From: Verrucomicrobiaceae bacterium
GTDB lineage: Bacteria > Verrucomicrobiota > Verrucomicrobiia > Verrucomicrobiales > Verrucomicrobiaceae
Length of the DNA stretch: 64,000 nucleotides
Assembly: GCA_019694165.1 (NCBI GenBank)
Contig: JAIBCL010000002.1
Location: 310,001-374,000 of the forward strand
Reading direction: 5' to 3'
Below, in pieces: positions 1 to 9,490 of the stretch (position 1 is its first letter; every line of letters begins with the position of its first letter). A program made the translations under genes and the position numbers. The notes under the pieces are model-generated. The model had not been told where the DNA came from, made no database searches, and worked only from the letters and a program-made list of their open reading frames with translations.

Positions 1-2664
1 CTCGCGGAGGCGTTCCACCACGAGCATCTGCTCGTGACGGTGGACGTGCCGCTCTACGACGAGGCCTATGACTACGAGTACCTCGGCGACGTGGCCGATG
101 CGCTGGTGCTCATGGCCTACGACGAGCATTACCCCGGCTCCGCGCCCGGCAGCATCGCGGGAGAAGACTGGTTCACCAATGCCCTCGATGAAATGGCCGC
201 GCGCATTCCTCCGCAGAAACTCATCGTCGTGCTCGGCGCCTACGGCTACGACTGGAACCTCGCCTCGACCCCCGGCAAACCGGCGGCCAGCGTTCCTTTT
301 GCGGACGCCATGCGCCTGGCGGAAGAAGCCGACGGTGGCGTAACTGCCGACGGCGATGCGATGAACACGCATTTTCGCTATCGCGACGAGCACGGCGATA
401 CGCACGAGGTCTGGCTCCTCGATGCTGTGAGCGCGTGGAACCAGATGAACATCGCCGCAGGCTTCCGCCTCCACGGCACTTCGATGTGGCGCCTGGGCCT
501 TGAGGACGAAGGTGTGTGGGATTTCATGGGGCTTCAGGATCCTGCCAGTTTTCAGCCGGCGCGGCTCCGCACTGTCCGCCCCGGGGCGCTCGTCACCTTC
601 CGGGGTGATGGCGAGCTGCTGCACGTCGCGACCTCCGCCGCGGAAGGCACGAGGCAGATCGATCTGCACGGGCGGCTCGTCGATTACGCCGAGTATCTCT
701 CGATGCCGCGGTCATCCGAAGTCGTGCGCTTCGGTCACGACCCGCGCAAACGCATCGCGCTGACCTTCGACGACGGCCCCGATCCGGAGTGGACGCCGCC
801 CATCCTCGACGTGCTGCGTGAGGAAAACGTCTCCGCCACTTTCTTTGTCATCGGTGATGAAGTGCAGCGCTTCCCTGCTCTCACGCGCCGAATTTCAGCG
901 GACGGCCATGCGCTGGGGAATCACAGCTTCATGCATCCGCGCCTGGAGGATGTCTCCGCCACGCGGTTGCGCATCGAATTGAACGCCACCGCGCGCGCCA
1001 TCCAGGCTGCCACCGGGCGCGGCACCGTGCTCTTCCGCGCGCCATTCGACACTGACACGAGGCCCGCACGCGCCTCCGAGCTGCGCGTCATCGCGGCCGC
1101 GGGCCAGCTCGGCTGCATCTGCGTGGGTGCGGACATCGACGCTTGCGACTACGAGAAGCCGGGAACGAATGCCATCGTAAAGCATGTGCTCGACGGTCTC
1201 GCGCCCGGCGGCCCGAACATCGTGGTCATGCACGATGGCGGTGGCGATCGCAGTCAGACTGTGGCCGCACTGCGCCGTCTCGTGCCGCTGCTCAAGACGC
1301 AGGGCTATGAATTCGTCACCGTGCCCGCACTGATGCACGTCTCCCCGGACGAGGTGATGCCGCCGCTCACGCGCGAGGACCAGTGGGTCGTGCTCGGCCA
1401 GAAGACGCTCACGAGCCTTCGCAACGGAGGCTGGCGCATTCTTTACTGGGTCTTCATCGCCACCACGGTCATCTCGGTGCTGCGCATCGCCTTCGTCGGC
1501 CTGCTCGTCTGGCGGCATCACGGCAAAAAGACGGCGCAGTCCCCCTTCACGCCGCCTGTGACGGTGCTGGTTCCCGCGTTCAATGAAGCCGGCGTGATCA
1601 TCCCCACACTCGAGGCTGTTTTGAGGAGCGACTACCCGGATTTCACCGTGCTCGTCATCGACGACGGCAGCACTGACGCCACTGCGACACTCGTCGGCGA
1701 ATTCGCGGCCCGCCACCCGCGGGTGCGCCTGCTCACAAAGGCAAACGCCGGCAAATGGGCCGCGCTCAACGACGGCTTCCGGGCCACGGACACCGAATAC
1801 GTCGTCACCATCGATGCCGACACCCTCATCGGCCACCACACGCTGCGCGAGCTGATGCGCCCCTTCGCCGAAGAGCGTGTGGATGCCGTGTGCGGCAATG
1901 TACAGGTCGGGAACGTGCGCAACTTGCTCACCGCCTTTCAGGACGTGGAATACGTCACCACGCAGAACTACGACCGCCGCGCCTTCTCCGTGCTGAACTG
2001 CATCTCCGTCGTGCCCGGCGCCACAGGCGCGTGGCGGCGCGCCAGCGTGCTGGCAGCCGGCGGGTACTCGAATCAAACGCTCACGGAGGATGCCGACCTC
2101 ACGCTCGCCATGCTCGCCCGCGGCGCGCGCATCGTATATGCCCCCGAAGCGCGCTCGAACACGGAGGCGCCTGCCACTCACACGGCGCTCTTCAAGCAAA
2201 GGCTGCGCTGGAGCTTCGGCACTTTCCAGTGTCTGTGGAAACACCGCCGCCGCTTCACCGCCGGCACCACCGAGTGGGTGGCGCTGGGGAATCTCTTCTG
2301 CTTCCAGCTCGTCTATCCGCTGCTCGCGCCGCTGGGTGATGCGGAGTTTGCCATCTCGCTCTGGCAGGGGAACTACGGCGTCGGCCTCGTCAGCTACTCG
2401 CTCTTCCTGATGCTTGATGTCATCGCCTCCGTGGTCGGCTTCAGGCTCGACCGCCGCTCGCCGCGCAGTCTGTGGACGCTCCTTATCCAGCGTTTCTACT
2501 ACCGACAGTTCATGTACCTCGTGGCCTTCGCCGCCGTGAGACGCGCCATCCGCGGTCGTCGCGAGCCATGGAACAAGCTCCGGCGCGAAGGCACGGCGAG
2601 CGCCGTGCTCGAAGAGTATCCGGCCACGCCCGTCGGCGGCGCAGACGCAGAAACCCTCTCTTGA
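1..2664 (+). CDS. GH18-like / NodB deacetylase / GT2 fusion (5' partial)
   Basis: The frame is open to the first base, so the true start lies upstream; a GTG at 34 is only the first start-like codon inside the window. Three modules can be read. Residues 1-190 resemble the catalytic half of a GH18-like (YaaH-type) domain. Residues about 245-445 are a polysaccharide deacetylase: TFDDGPD carries the metal-binding Asp pair and GNHSFMHP the His-x3-His-type ligands. After a membrane helix near 480-505 comes a family-2 glycosyltransferase with VPAFNEAG, the DxD-type TIDADT, TEDADL and QRLRW, the signature of processive beta-glycan synthases, then C-terminal membrane helices. The expected role is synthesis at the cytoplasmic face and deacetylation outside, of a poly-GlcNAc-like exopolysaccharide. 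The polymer itself is inferred. Confidence 0.88.
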   Translation, partial: LAEAFHHEHLLVTVDVPLYDEAYDYEYLGDVADALVLMAYDEHYPGSAPGSIAGEDWFTNALDEMAARIPPQKLIVVLGAYGYDWNLASTPGKPAASVPFADAMRLAEEADGGVTADGDAMNTHFRYRDEHGDTHEVWLLDAVSAWNQMNIAAGFRLHGTSMWRLGLEDEGVWDFMGLQDPASFQPARLRTVRPGALVTFRGDGELLHVATSAAEGTRQIDLHGRLVDYAEYLSMPRSSEVVRFGHDPRKRIALTFDDGPDPEWTPPILDVLREENVSATFFVIGDEVQRFPALTRRISADGHALGNHSFMHPRLEDVSATRLRIELNATARAIQAATGRGTVLFRAPFDTDTRPARASELRVIAAAGQLGCICVGADIDACDYEKPGTNAIVKHVLDGLAPGGPNIVVMHDGGGDRSQTVAALRRLVPLLKTQGYEFVTVPALMHVSPDEVMPPLTREDQWVVLGQKTLTSLRNGGWRILYWVFIATTVISVLRIAFVGLLVWRHHGKKTAQSPFTPPVTVLVPAFNEAGVIIPTLEAVLRSDYPDFTVLVIDDGSTDATATLVGEFAARHPRVRLLTKANAGKWAALNDGFRATDTEYVVTIDADTLIGHHTLRELMRPFAEERVDAVCGNVQVGNVRNLLTAFQDVEYVTTQNYDRRAFSVLNCISVVPGATGAWRRASVLAAGGYSNQTLTEDADLTLAMLARGARIVYAPEARSNTEAPATHTALFKQRLRWSFGTFQCLWKHRRRFTAGTTEWVALGNLFCFQLVYPLLAPLGDAEFAISLWQGNYGVGLVSYSLFLMLDVIASVVGFRLDRRSPRSLWTLLIQRFYYRQFMYLVAFAAVRRAIRGRREPWNKLRREGTASAVLEEYPATPVGGADAETLS

Positions 2665-2669
2665 AACCG

Positions 2670-3683
2670 ATGCCTCGACCCGGTGCCACGCACGCTATTA
2701 CATTCCTTCTGATCACCGCCGCGCTCGCCATCACTCCCGTGCGCGGCGCCACGACGAAGAACCGGAAATCCACCACCGCGGCCGATGCCGCGCGCTTCCC
2801 TCGTGACGGCGGGTCCTATGGCCTCGGAGGCATCTGGTTTGATCGCGAACCGAAGCCGGAGCCCGTGCAACCGGAGGCACCCGCCGCGACAGATCAAGAA
2901 GGCCCCTCCGGCAAGGAACCCGAGGAAATCGATGACGAAGACACCGGAGGCGGACTCGCACCCGACGTCTCGTGGAATCTCTCCACCACCGGCATCCATG
3001 AGACGCGGCCCGCGCATCACGCCAGCGATCATCCAGACTGGCATTGGGACTCCGAGTTCGCGCCCGAAGCCGAATGGAGCATCACCGAGCACTTCAGCGT
3101 CCCGCTTGGCGCCGGCCTCCGCTTCATGCGCTTTGCATCGAGCACCGACCTGGATTCCGACGAACCCTTCGCCAGCATCGGCGCGAGCTGGCGCTTCGCT
3201 CCCGGCTGGCTGGCCGCGCTGCATCACGAGAGCTTCTGGGATCTCGAACCCGGCTTTGGCAGCCAGGTCTTCGCCGCGCACACCACGGACCTGCGGCTGC
3301 AATATGACACCACCGCCGCGGAGTCACCCGGCCCCGTCCGCTGGCAGTCCTACCTCGAAGCCGCGCACAGCTTCGCCGAGCCGGCCCTGCACGACTGGTA
3401 CGGCATGGGCTTCGGCGGCGGCTGCGCCCTGCGGCTCGTTCCGCACACGCTGCGCTTTCAAACCGGTGCCGGCGTCTCCTTTCAGAAGTATCCGAACTAC
3501 CACGTCAATGCCAGCGAGGTGCGCCAGGGCTGGACGACGCGCCTCACCGGAGCGCTCGTGTGGACGCCCACGGCACACGCACAGGTTTCGCTGGGCATCG
3601 ACTTTCTGCAGAGCGCGGAGAACGGTGTCGAGTTCCGCTTCACAAACATAGCCGTGCCGCTCGTGGTAAGCTGGTCTTGGTGA
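2670..3683 (+). CDS. secreted beta-rich protein of exopolysaccharide cluster
   Basis: 337 residues. ATG 2670 is chosen because it opens a clean signal peptide (MPRPGATHAITFLLITAALA, then cleavage near VRGA); a TTG at 2661 overlapping the previous stop is the alternative. A low-complexity Pro/Glu segment at about residues 60-100 precedes a C-terminal half of alternating hydrophobic and polar stretches rich in Trp, Tyr and Phe, ending in VPLVVSWSW. An aromatic last residue after alternating strands is typical of outer-membrane beta-barrels, so an outer-membrane protein serving the neighbouring polysaccharide synthases is plausible. No family is recognised. Confidence 0.7.
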   Translation: MPRPGATHAITFLLITAALAITPVRGATTKNRKSTTAADAARFPRDGGSYGLGGIWFDREPKPEPVQPEAPAATDQEGPSGKEPEEIDDEDTGGGLAPDVSWNLSTTGIHETRPAHHASDHPDWHWDSEFAPEAEWSITEHFSVPLGAGLRFMRFASSTDLDSDEPFASIGASWRFAPGWLAALHHESFWDLEPGFGSQVFAAHTTDLRLQYDTTAAESPGPVRWQSYLEAAHSFAEPALHDWYGMGFGGGCALRLVPHTLRFQTGAGVSFQKYPNYHVNASEVRQGWTTRLTGALVWTPTAHAQVSLGIDFLQSAENGVEFRFTNIAVPLVVSWSW

Positions 3684-3791
3684 GCAGTCGCAGGACATTA
3701 TCTCCAAGTACCGTCCCCCATTTCAATTGCTGCTTGACGGTCACGACGATACAGCCATTGGTTGCCACCCTTTCCGGCCGCGCGGCCATTT

Positions 3792-5318
3792 ATGATCGAA
3801 TGGGATAAAACAATATGGCTCACGAGTTACGTCCTGGTGTTCGCAGGGCTCTCCGCGTTCGGTGCCCACCGCCTCAAGGTGTTGTTTCACTTCTGGAAGC
3901 ATCGTGACGATCCGCCGGAACCGCGCCGCCGCTTTGAGGTGCTGCCGCGTGTCACCGTGCAGCTCCCCATCTTCAACGAGGCCGATGTCGTCGTCCGCTT
4001 GCTCGATGCCGTGAGCCGGCTCGACTACCCGCGCGAGCTGCTGCAAATCCAGGTGCTCGACGACTCCACCGACGACACGGCCGCTCTAAGCGCCCGTCTC
4101 ACGGACAACCTGAAGGCACGCGGCTATGACGCGGAATTCCGCCACCGCACCGACCGCACCGGCTTCAAGGCGGGCGCGCTCGATGCCGCGATGCCCTCGG
4201 CCAAGGGCGACTTCATCTGCATCTTCGACGCCGACTTCGTGCCCATGCCCGACATGCTCCAGAAGATGATCCATCACTTCACCGACGAGAAGGTCGGCAT
4301 GGTGCAGGCGCGCTGGGGGCACATTAACAAGAATTTCTCCCTCCTGACCCGCCTTCAGGCGCTTTTTCTCGACGGTCATCTCGTGCTGGAGCAGACCGCG
4401 CGCAGCCGGCAGGGTGAGTTTCTGAACTTCAACGGCACCGCCGGCATCTGGCGGCGTGCCACCATCGAGGATGCCGGCGGCTGGCAGCACGACACGCTCA
4501 CCGAGGACCTCGATCTCAGCTACCGCGCACAGCTCGCCGGCTGGCGTTTCATCTACCTCACGGACGTCGTCGTGCCCGCGGAATTGCCGCCGGACATGGA
4601 TGGCTTCAAGTCGCAGCAGCACCGCTGGACCAAAGGCTCGATTCAAGTCTGCAAGAAGGTCCTGCCCGCCGTCTGGCGCAGTGACATCCCGCTGGCCCTC
4701 AAATTCGAGGCCACGGCGCATCTCACCTCGAATTTCGCCTACCTTCTGCTCCTCGGCGTGGTCATCCTGATGTACCCGGCGAATTTCGTCATGGGATCGT
4801 CCTGGCTCAAGGTGCTGCTCATCGACGTGCCCGTTTTCCTGTTTGCCTCGCTCTCCGTCATCATCTTCTACCTCGTGGCCCAGGGCGCGCAGACGAAGCG
4901 CGGCTGGCTCAAGACCATCCCATATCTGCCGCTGTTGCTGGCGCTCGGCGTCGGCATGTCCATCAACAACGGCAAGGCGGTGCTCGAAGCGCTCTTCAAC
5001 CATCAGTCCGACTTCATCCGCACTCCAAAGTATGGCGTGCAGACGAAAGCCCAGGCAGCCGGCAAACGCTTCCGCTATGCCAGCGCCAAGTCGCTCTGTC
5101 TCTACATCGAGGTGGCGCTCGCCGTCTACTTCGGCTGGCTCACCTCCATGGCGGCCGTGCGGCATCAGTGGGGGTCCATCCCCTTCCTCGCCATGTTTTT
5201 CATCGGCTTTGCCTACGTGGCCGGCGGCTCGCTCCTCAAGCGCCTGAACCTTTCGGCCGTTCCGGTTTCAGCCGGCGGCGCCGATGACGGCACCGGCCCC
5301 GCGCTTGCGGCAGGTTGA
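3792..5318 (+). CDS. processive-type family 2 glycosyltransferase
   Basis: 508 residues starting at MIEWDKTIW. An N-terminal membrane helix is followed by a GT2 catalytic domain: [18 protein letters not shown] (nucleotide-binding Asp), FDADF (DxD), TEDLDLSYR (catalytic ED) and QQHRW, which matches the Q(Q/R)xRW motif of cellulose, mannan and hyaluronan synthases. At least four hydrophobic helices follow. The domain order resembles CslA-type beta-glycan synthases and bacterial cellulose synthase-like proteins. It lies in the same direction about 108 bp after the secreted protein and probably belongs to the same polysaccharide cluster. The substrate cannot be read from sequence. No PilZ domain was seen. 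Confidence 0.88.
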   Translation: MIEWDKTIWLTSYVLVFAGLSAFGAHRLKVLFHFWKHRDDPPEPRRRFEVLPRVTVQLPIFNEADVVVRLLDAVSRLDYPRELLQIQVLDDSTDDTAALSARLTDNLKARGYDAEFRHRTDRTGFKAGALDAAMPSAKGDFICIFDADFVPMPDMLQKMIHHFTDEKVGMVQARWGHINKNFSLLTRLQALFLDGHLVLEQTARSRQGEFLNFNGTAGIWRRATIEDAGGWQHDTLTEDLDLSYRAQLAGWRFIYLTDVVVPAELPPDMDGFKSQQHRWTKGSIQVCKKVLPAVWRSDIPLALKFEATAHLTSNFAYLLLLGVVILMYPANFVMGSSWLKVLLIDVPVFLFASLSVIIFYLVAQGAQTKRGWLKTIPYLPLLLALGVGMSINNGKAVLEALFNHQSDFIRTPKYGVQTKAQAAGKRFRYASAKSLCLYIEVALAVYFGWLTSMAAVRHQWGSIPFLAMFFIGFAYVAGGSLLKRLNLSAVPVSAGGADDGTGPALAAG

Positions 5319-5365
5319 TCGGCTGCTCGACCGGGAGTGCGGGAAGTCCGCGCCAACGCAAGGCT

Positions 5366-6010
5366 TCACCGGCTCTCGACCCACTGCACAGCGAAACGCA
5401 CCAGGGCCGCGCCGTCGGTGATGCCGAGCTTCTCCTTGATGTGCGCACGGTGGGCTTCGACGGTGCGGGTGCTGATGCAGAGCCGCTCGGCGATGAGCTT
5501 GGTGGCCACGCCTTTGCCGATCATTTCGAGAGTCTCCAGCTCACGGTCCGTGAGCCGGTCGATGAGCGAGGCGGTGGGCTTGGCACGCCCGCCGCCGGTC
5601 ATGCCTTCGAGCATGCGGCTGGCCATCGATTCGCTCACATAGATGCCGCCGGCAAGCACTCGGCGGATGGCACCGATGAGATGGTCCGCGGCGGCCTCCT
5701 TCATGACGTAGCCTCGCGCACCGGCGCGCAGTGCACGCTCGGCATAGACGGACTCGTCGTGCATGGACAGCACGATGCAGAACGTGCCGGGATGCAGGGC
5801 CTGGATGTCCTTGAGCAGCTCGAGGCCGTTCTTATCCGGCAGGGTGAGATCGACGATGACGAGGTCTGGCTTGCAACGGCCCACGGCCTCGATGCCCTCG
5901 GCAGCCGAGCCGGCGTCACCGCACACGTCCAGCCCCCCCTCCGTGCGGATGAGCTGTGCCAGACCGTGCCGCATGATCGGATGATCATCGACAAGGAGAA
6001 TGCGCTTCAT
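5366..6010 (-). CDS. NarL/FixJ-family response regulator
   Basis: 214 residues from ATG 6010 (MKRILLVDDHP). The receiver domain has the acidic pair DD, phospho-acceptor Asp54 in VIVDLTLPD, and Lys104 in GYVMKEA. The C-terminal LuxR-type helix-turn-helix spans about residues 150-205 (LTDRELETLEMI...STRTVEAHRAHIKEKL). Its ATG overlaps the stop of the histidine kinase gene in an ATGA, so the pair is translationally coupled and almost surely cognate. The gene is third in a universal stress protein, kinase, regulator operon. Its targets are unknown. Confidence 0.95.
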   Translation of the reverse strand: MKRILLVDDHPIMRHGLAQLIRTEGGLDVCGDAGSAAEGIEAVGRCKPDLVIVDLTLPDKNGLELLKDIQALHPGTFCIVLSMHDESVYAERALRAGARGYVMKEAAADHLIGAIRRVLAGGIYVSESMASRMLEGMTGGGRAKPTASLIDRLTDRELETLEMIGKGVATKLIAERLCISTRTVEAHRAHIKEKLGITDGAALVRFAVQWVESR

Positions 6011-7110
6011 TTGAGCCTGCGCGGCGGGCGGATCTTGGCGGGGGGCGGCACGGGAACGCTGCATCGGACCACGGTGCCGCCAAATCCATCTTCTTCAACG
6101 CTGAGAGTGCCGCCCAGCATCCGGGCCCGGTGGCTCATGGTAAGCAGGCCCATGCCGGTGCCCTTGGCCGGCGAGTGGTCGGGAATGCCGATGCCATTGT
6201 CGCGGATGGTCAGCACGATCTGGCCGTCAGCGAGTGCCAGCGTGATTTCGATGCGGTCGGCCTTGCTGTGCTTGAGCGCGTTGGCCACGGCTTCCTGGGC
6301 GATGCGGTAGAGCTGGATGGCCGCGTTGTTGTCCGTCACCCGCACGGGCGGATCGCAGTGAAAGGGGCACGAGACGCGGAAGACGCGCTCGGTGCTGCTC
6401 GCCAGTTCGTCGAGCGCGTCCATCAGACCGGCGGCATCGAGCACCACGGGCATCAGTCCGCGTGACATCTCGCGCGCGCGAGTGTTGGCGTTGGTGAGCA
6501 GGCGTACGATCTCGGCAAGGTTTTGCGCTTCGGCGTGGCCTGTCTTCGAGAGCGTCTGGTGCGCCACCTTCGCCAGGCAGCCGATGGCGGCGAGCTGCTG
6601 GCAGAGGTCATCGTGAATGTCCTGGCCAATGCGGTGCTGCTCCTCCTCGCTGATGCGAAGGATTTTTTTCTCCAGCTCCTTGCGCTCGGAGAGATCGCGG
6701 ATGATGCCGGTGAAGACGCGGCGGCCGTCCGGCAGGCGCACCTCTCCGACGGACAGCTCGATGGGAAACACGGTGCCGTCCTTGCGCTTGGCCAGCGCCT
6801 CACGGCCGATGCCTATGATGCGCTTCACGCCGGTCCGGAGGTAATTGCCCAAGTACGAGTCGTGCTGCTCGCGGTAGGGCGATGGCATGAGCATCGCCAC
6901 ATTCCGCCCCAACAGTTCCTCCTTCGTGTAGCCGAAAATCCGCGACGTGGCCGGGTTCACCGTCTCCATGACGCCTCGCTCGCTGATGATGACGATGGCA
7001 TTGACCGCCGTCTCCAGCACGCCTCGGAGCCGCTCGCCGCTGGCGATGACCGCCTCGCGCATTTCACGAAGCTGCTCTGTTTCGTCCTCGGGTGGCATTT
7101 CCTCGAGCAT
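6007..7110 (-). CDS. PAS-domain sensor histidine kinase (HisKA_3 type)
   Basis: 367 residues. A short coiled N-terminus leads to a PAS domain at about 30-145 (NPATSRIFGYTKEELLG, KDGTVFPIELSVGEV), similar to FixL-type PAS folds. The dimerisation domain is of the NarL-partner class, with phospho-acceptor His166 in IGQDIHDDLCQQL. The ATPase domain has the N box (EAVANALKHS), DNGIGIP at 304-310 and GTGMGL at 317-322. There is no membrane helix, so it is a cytosolic sensor. A haem-pocket His cannot be assigned with confidence, so the signal is unknown. It overlaps the regulator gene by 4 bp and lies 12 bp after the stress protein gene. Confidence 0.94.
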   Translation of the reverse strand: MLEEMPPEDETEQLREMREAVIASGERLRGVLETAVNAIVIISERGVMETVNPATSRIFGYTKEELLGRNVAMLMPSPYREQHDSYLGNYLRTGVKRIIGIGREALAKRKDGTVFPIELSVGEVRLPDGRRVFTGIIRDLSERKELEKKILRISEEEQHRIGQDIHDDLCQQLAAIGCLAKVAHQTLSKTGHAEAQNLAEIVRLLTNANTRAREMSRGLMPVVLDAAGLMDALDELASSTERVFRVSCPFHCDPPVRVTDNNAAIQLYRIAQEAVANALKHSKADRIEITLALADGQIVLTIRDNGIGIPDHSPAKGTGMGLLTMSHRARMLGGTLSVEEDGFGGTVVRCSVPVPPPAKIRPPRRLK

Positions 7111-7122
7111 GATCTTGGGGGG

Positions 7123-8031
7123 TTACTCTGCTCCCGTGGCGATGGTGTCCGGCTTGACGGCGAGAATGGAGCACGGCGCGTGCTGCACGATCTTCTCCGC
7201 CGTGGTGCCGATGAGCAACTCGCGCAGCCCCGTCTTCCCGCGCGTGCCGAGCACCACGAGGTCCGCCTTCGTCTCCTCGACGTGCTCGAGGATGGTCTCA
7301 CGGATGTTCACGCGCTCCTTCACGAGCGTGCGCACCTTCACCCCGCCCGTCGAGCGGGTGAGCGGCGCCACAAATTTGTCGAGATCCTCCTGCCAGATCT
7401 TCAGCGCATCCTCGTCCGGCCCCACCGGCAGCGGCGGCGCGTAGCCGCCGTAGTCGAGTGAGAGCGCCAGCGCCGACTGATAAACGTAGAGGCAGTCCAC
7501 GTCCGCACGGTCCTGTCCTGCGAGATGGAGCGCTGCCTGCACGGCCTTGGCCGAGTTCTCCGAGAAGTCAACGCACGCCACCACATGCTTGAAGGGTCCC
7601 TGCGCATCCTCCCGCACGACAAACACATCCACCGGAGCCTTGCGCACACACTTCGCGGCGATGGCGCCGATGCGGTGCTCGCCGCCCTTCGATCCCTTCG
7701 CGCCCATCACCAGCAGGTCGGCCCCGTGTGATTTGCAGGCATCCACCAGTTCCGCAAACGGATGCCCGATGCGCACTTCCACCGCCACCTGTGTGGCGCC
7801 GAGATCTGATTCATCGACGAACTTCCTCAGCCGAGTCTGCCACTCGGCGCGGATGCCGGCCTCGTCGGTGGAGAGGGCGGCCCTGAGTTCATGCACGAGG
7901 AATTCGTCCATCACATGGACGCCGGTGACCGATGCCCCGTCGAGCGAGGCGCGACGCACCGCCTCGCGCAGTGCATTACGGCACGAGGGCGTGAAGTCGA
8001 TGCCGACAAGGATGTTCTTGAAGTTTTTCAT
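7123..8031 (-). CDS. tandem universal stress protein
   Basis: 302 residues from ATG 8031 (MKNFKNILVGIDF). It holds two UspA folds, at about 3-140 and 155-300. Both start with the canonical VGIDF/ACVDF strand; the second carries the nucleotide-binding signature GTRGKTGLRELLIGTTAE. Double-Usp proteins usually bind ATP and act as stress effectors. As first gene of an operon with a sensor kinase and a regulator, it may be a target or modulator of that system, which is inference from position only. Reading frame extends upstream of 8031 but without Usp homology, so that part is not counted. Confidence 0.92.
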   Translation of the reverse strand: MKNFKNILVGIDFTPSCRNALREAVRRASLDGASVTGVHVMDEFLVHELRAALSTDEAGIRAEWQTRLRKFVDESDLGATQVAVEVRIGHPFAELVDACKSHGADLLVMGAKGSKGGEHRIGAIAAKCVRKAPVDVFVVREDAQGPFKHVVACVDFSENSAKAVQAALHLAGQDRADVDCLYVYQSALALSLDYGGYAPPLPVGPDEDALKIWQEDLDKFVAPLTRSTGGVKVRTLVKERVNIRETILEHVEETKADLVVLGTRGKTGLRELLIGTTAEKIVQHAPCSILAVKPDTIATGAE

Positions 8032-8208
8032 GATGCGCGTTTGGGGTTGCTTCGGGAAGCTGGCGCGAATCTTACCCCCAGCCCCCGGCCAAAGCCAACC
8101 CGGCTTTGCGCCCTTGTCGCCCGATCTTGTGAGCCGATGCGTCCCTTTTGCCCGGGACACCAGGCAAATGCCGGCGAAATGACCACGCCTCCACCGCGTT
8201 TAGGCCCC

Positions 8209-9114
8209 ATGCGTTGTTTCTTCATCGTTCTTCTTCTCCTCGTCCCTGGTGGATTCACGTCGGCAGACCAGCCGAAGCCCGTCTTCGGCAGCCATGAGTT
8301 CATCGAGTACCTGCCCGGCAGCCTGCCGGTCGTGATCGGCGCGCCGCACGGTGGCTCGCTCAAACCGGACACGATCCCCGAGCGCAAGGAAGGCAAGGTC
8401 GTGAAGGACGCCTTCACCCAGGAACTCGCGCGCCTCATTCGCGACGACATGGAGAAGCGCTTCGGTGCGCCACCGCACGTCATCATCTGCCGGCTGCATC
8501 GCTCGCGAGTCGATTGCAATCGCGAGGTCGCGGAGGCGGCGCAGGGCGATCCCTCGGCCACCGTGGCTTTCAACGACTTCCATGGCTTCATCTCCCGCGC
8601 GTGCGCGGCGGTGGAGAAGACCCACGGTGCCGGCCTCTACATTGATCTTCACGGCCACCGCCACGAGCAGGAGCTGGTCGAGGTGGGCGGCCTGATCAAA
8701 GCCGCAATCCTGGAGAAACCGGATGCCGAACTGGACGCGGGCGGTCTCGTCGCCCGCCAGAGCAGCCTGCGTGAACTCGACCGGCGCTCGCCACAATCCT
8801 TCTCCGCCCTCTTGCGCGGCCCGCAAAGCCTGGGCGGACTGCTGGAGAAACGCGGCTTCCCTTCCATCCCAAGCCCCGCGCATCCGTCGCCCGGCAAGAA
8901 CGATTACTTCAACGGCGCCTACGACATCACCGCGCACGGCTCACGCGAAGGCGGAACGGTGAGCGCAGTGCAGATCGAGTGTCCGTTCACCACCGTGCGC
9001 GAGAAGCCGGAGTCACGCGCCCGCTTCTCCGCCGCGCTGTGTGATGCGCTTGAAGAGTACTTCCGCGTGCATTTTCAGATGGACCTCAAGAATCTCCCCG
9101 GCCGCAACAAATGA
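8209..9114 (+). CDS. secreted N-formylglutamate amidohydrolase-like protein
   Basis: ATG 8209 opens a signal peptide (MRCFFIVLLLLVPGGFTSA); ATG 8179 in the same frame is an alternative. 301 residues. Family features are VVIGAPHGG near the mature N-terminus, CRLHRSRVDCNRE, and the DLHGHRHEQELVEVGG segment, whose acidic and His residues fit a zinc amidohydrolase of the N-formylglutamate/HutG-like fold. The classic enzyme acts in cytosolic histidine degradation; an exported version without hut neighbours suggests another amide substrate, possibly in the envelope. It converges on the PUR-alpha gene. Confidence 0.8.
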   Translation: MRCFFIVLLLLVPGGFTSADQPKPVFGSHEFIEYLPGSLPVVIGAPHGGSLKPDTIPERKEGKVVKDAFTQELARLIRDDMEKRFGAPPHVIICRLHRSRVDCNREVAEAAQGDPSATVAFNDFHGFISRACAAVEKTHGAGLYIDLHGHRHEQELVEVGGLIKAAILEKPDAELDAGGLVARQSSLRELDRRSPQSFSALLRGPQSLGGLLEKRGFPSIPSPAHPSPGKNDYFNGAYDITAHGSREGGTVSAVQIECPFTTVREKPESRARFSAALCDALEEYFRVHFQMDLKNLPGRNK

Positions 9115-9147
9115 AAGCCGCAGGGCGACGGCACCCCGGCTCAAACC

Positions 9148-9393
9148 TCACTGCATCTCCCTGTCCGCATCAAGGCAGCGCTGGATGGCATCCAGGAAGT
9201 CCTCGGCCACTTCGAGCGGCAGCATGATCGTGTCGCGCCGGCCCCGCACGTCCTCGGTGATCTTGATGAAGCGGCCGCGGTCGTTCTCCTTGAGATCAAA
9301 GAAGAATATCTTCCGGTCGCCCACCAGCTTCTCCGAGTGAAGCGGCGGACTTGGCGGTGGTCGGTCGCCTCCTTCAAAATCAAAGTTCCTCAT
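9148..9393 (-). CDS. PUR-alpha/DUF3276-like nucleic-acid-binding protein
   Basis: 81 residues. The core GDRKIFFFDLKENDRGRFIK followed by ITEDVRGRRDTIMLPLEVAEDF matches the single PUR repeat found in small bacterial PUR-alpha proteins of Bacteroidota, spirochaetes and Verrucomicrobiota: a beta sheet with FFDLKEN and a terminal amphipathic helix (EVAEDFLDAIQRCL). Known members bind single-stranded nucleic acid as dimers. It lies 97 bp downstream of trpS in the same direction, so co-transcription is possible. Confidence 0.85.
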   Translation of the reverse strand: MRNFDFEGGDRPPPSPPLHSEKLVGDRKIFFFDLKENDRGRFIKITEDVRGRRDTIMLPLEVAEDFLDAIQRCLDADREMQ

Positions 9394-9490
9394 ACCAGTG
9401 TCTGCCTCTCCCGTGGCGTCGATTGAGTTCTGTGTGTCGCGGACAATGCGGCGAGTCTAGGAATTGGCCGGGCCGCTGTCAATTCATCTC

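Noticed and set aside
895-2244. Long open frame of 449 codons on the minus strand
   Set aside because: It is antisense to the deacetylase/GT2 gene, has no recognisable domain and has the His/Arg/Ala-rich composition typical of complement frames in GC-rich DNA.
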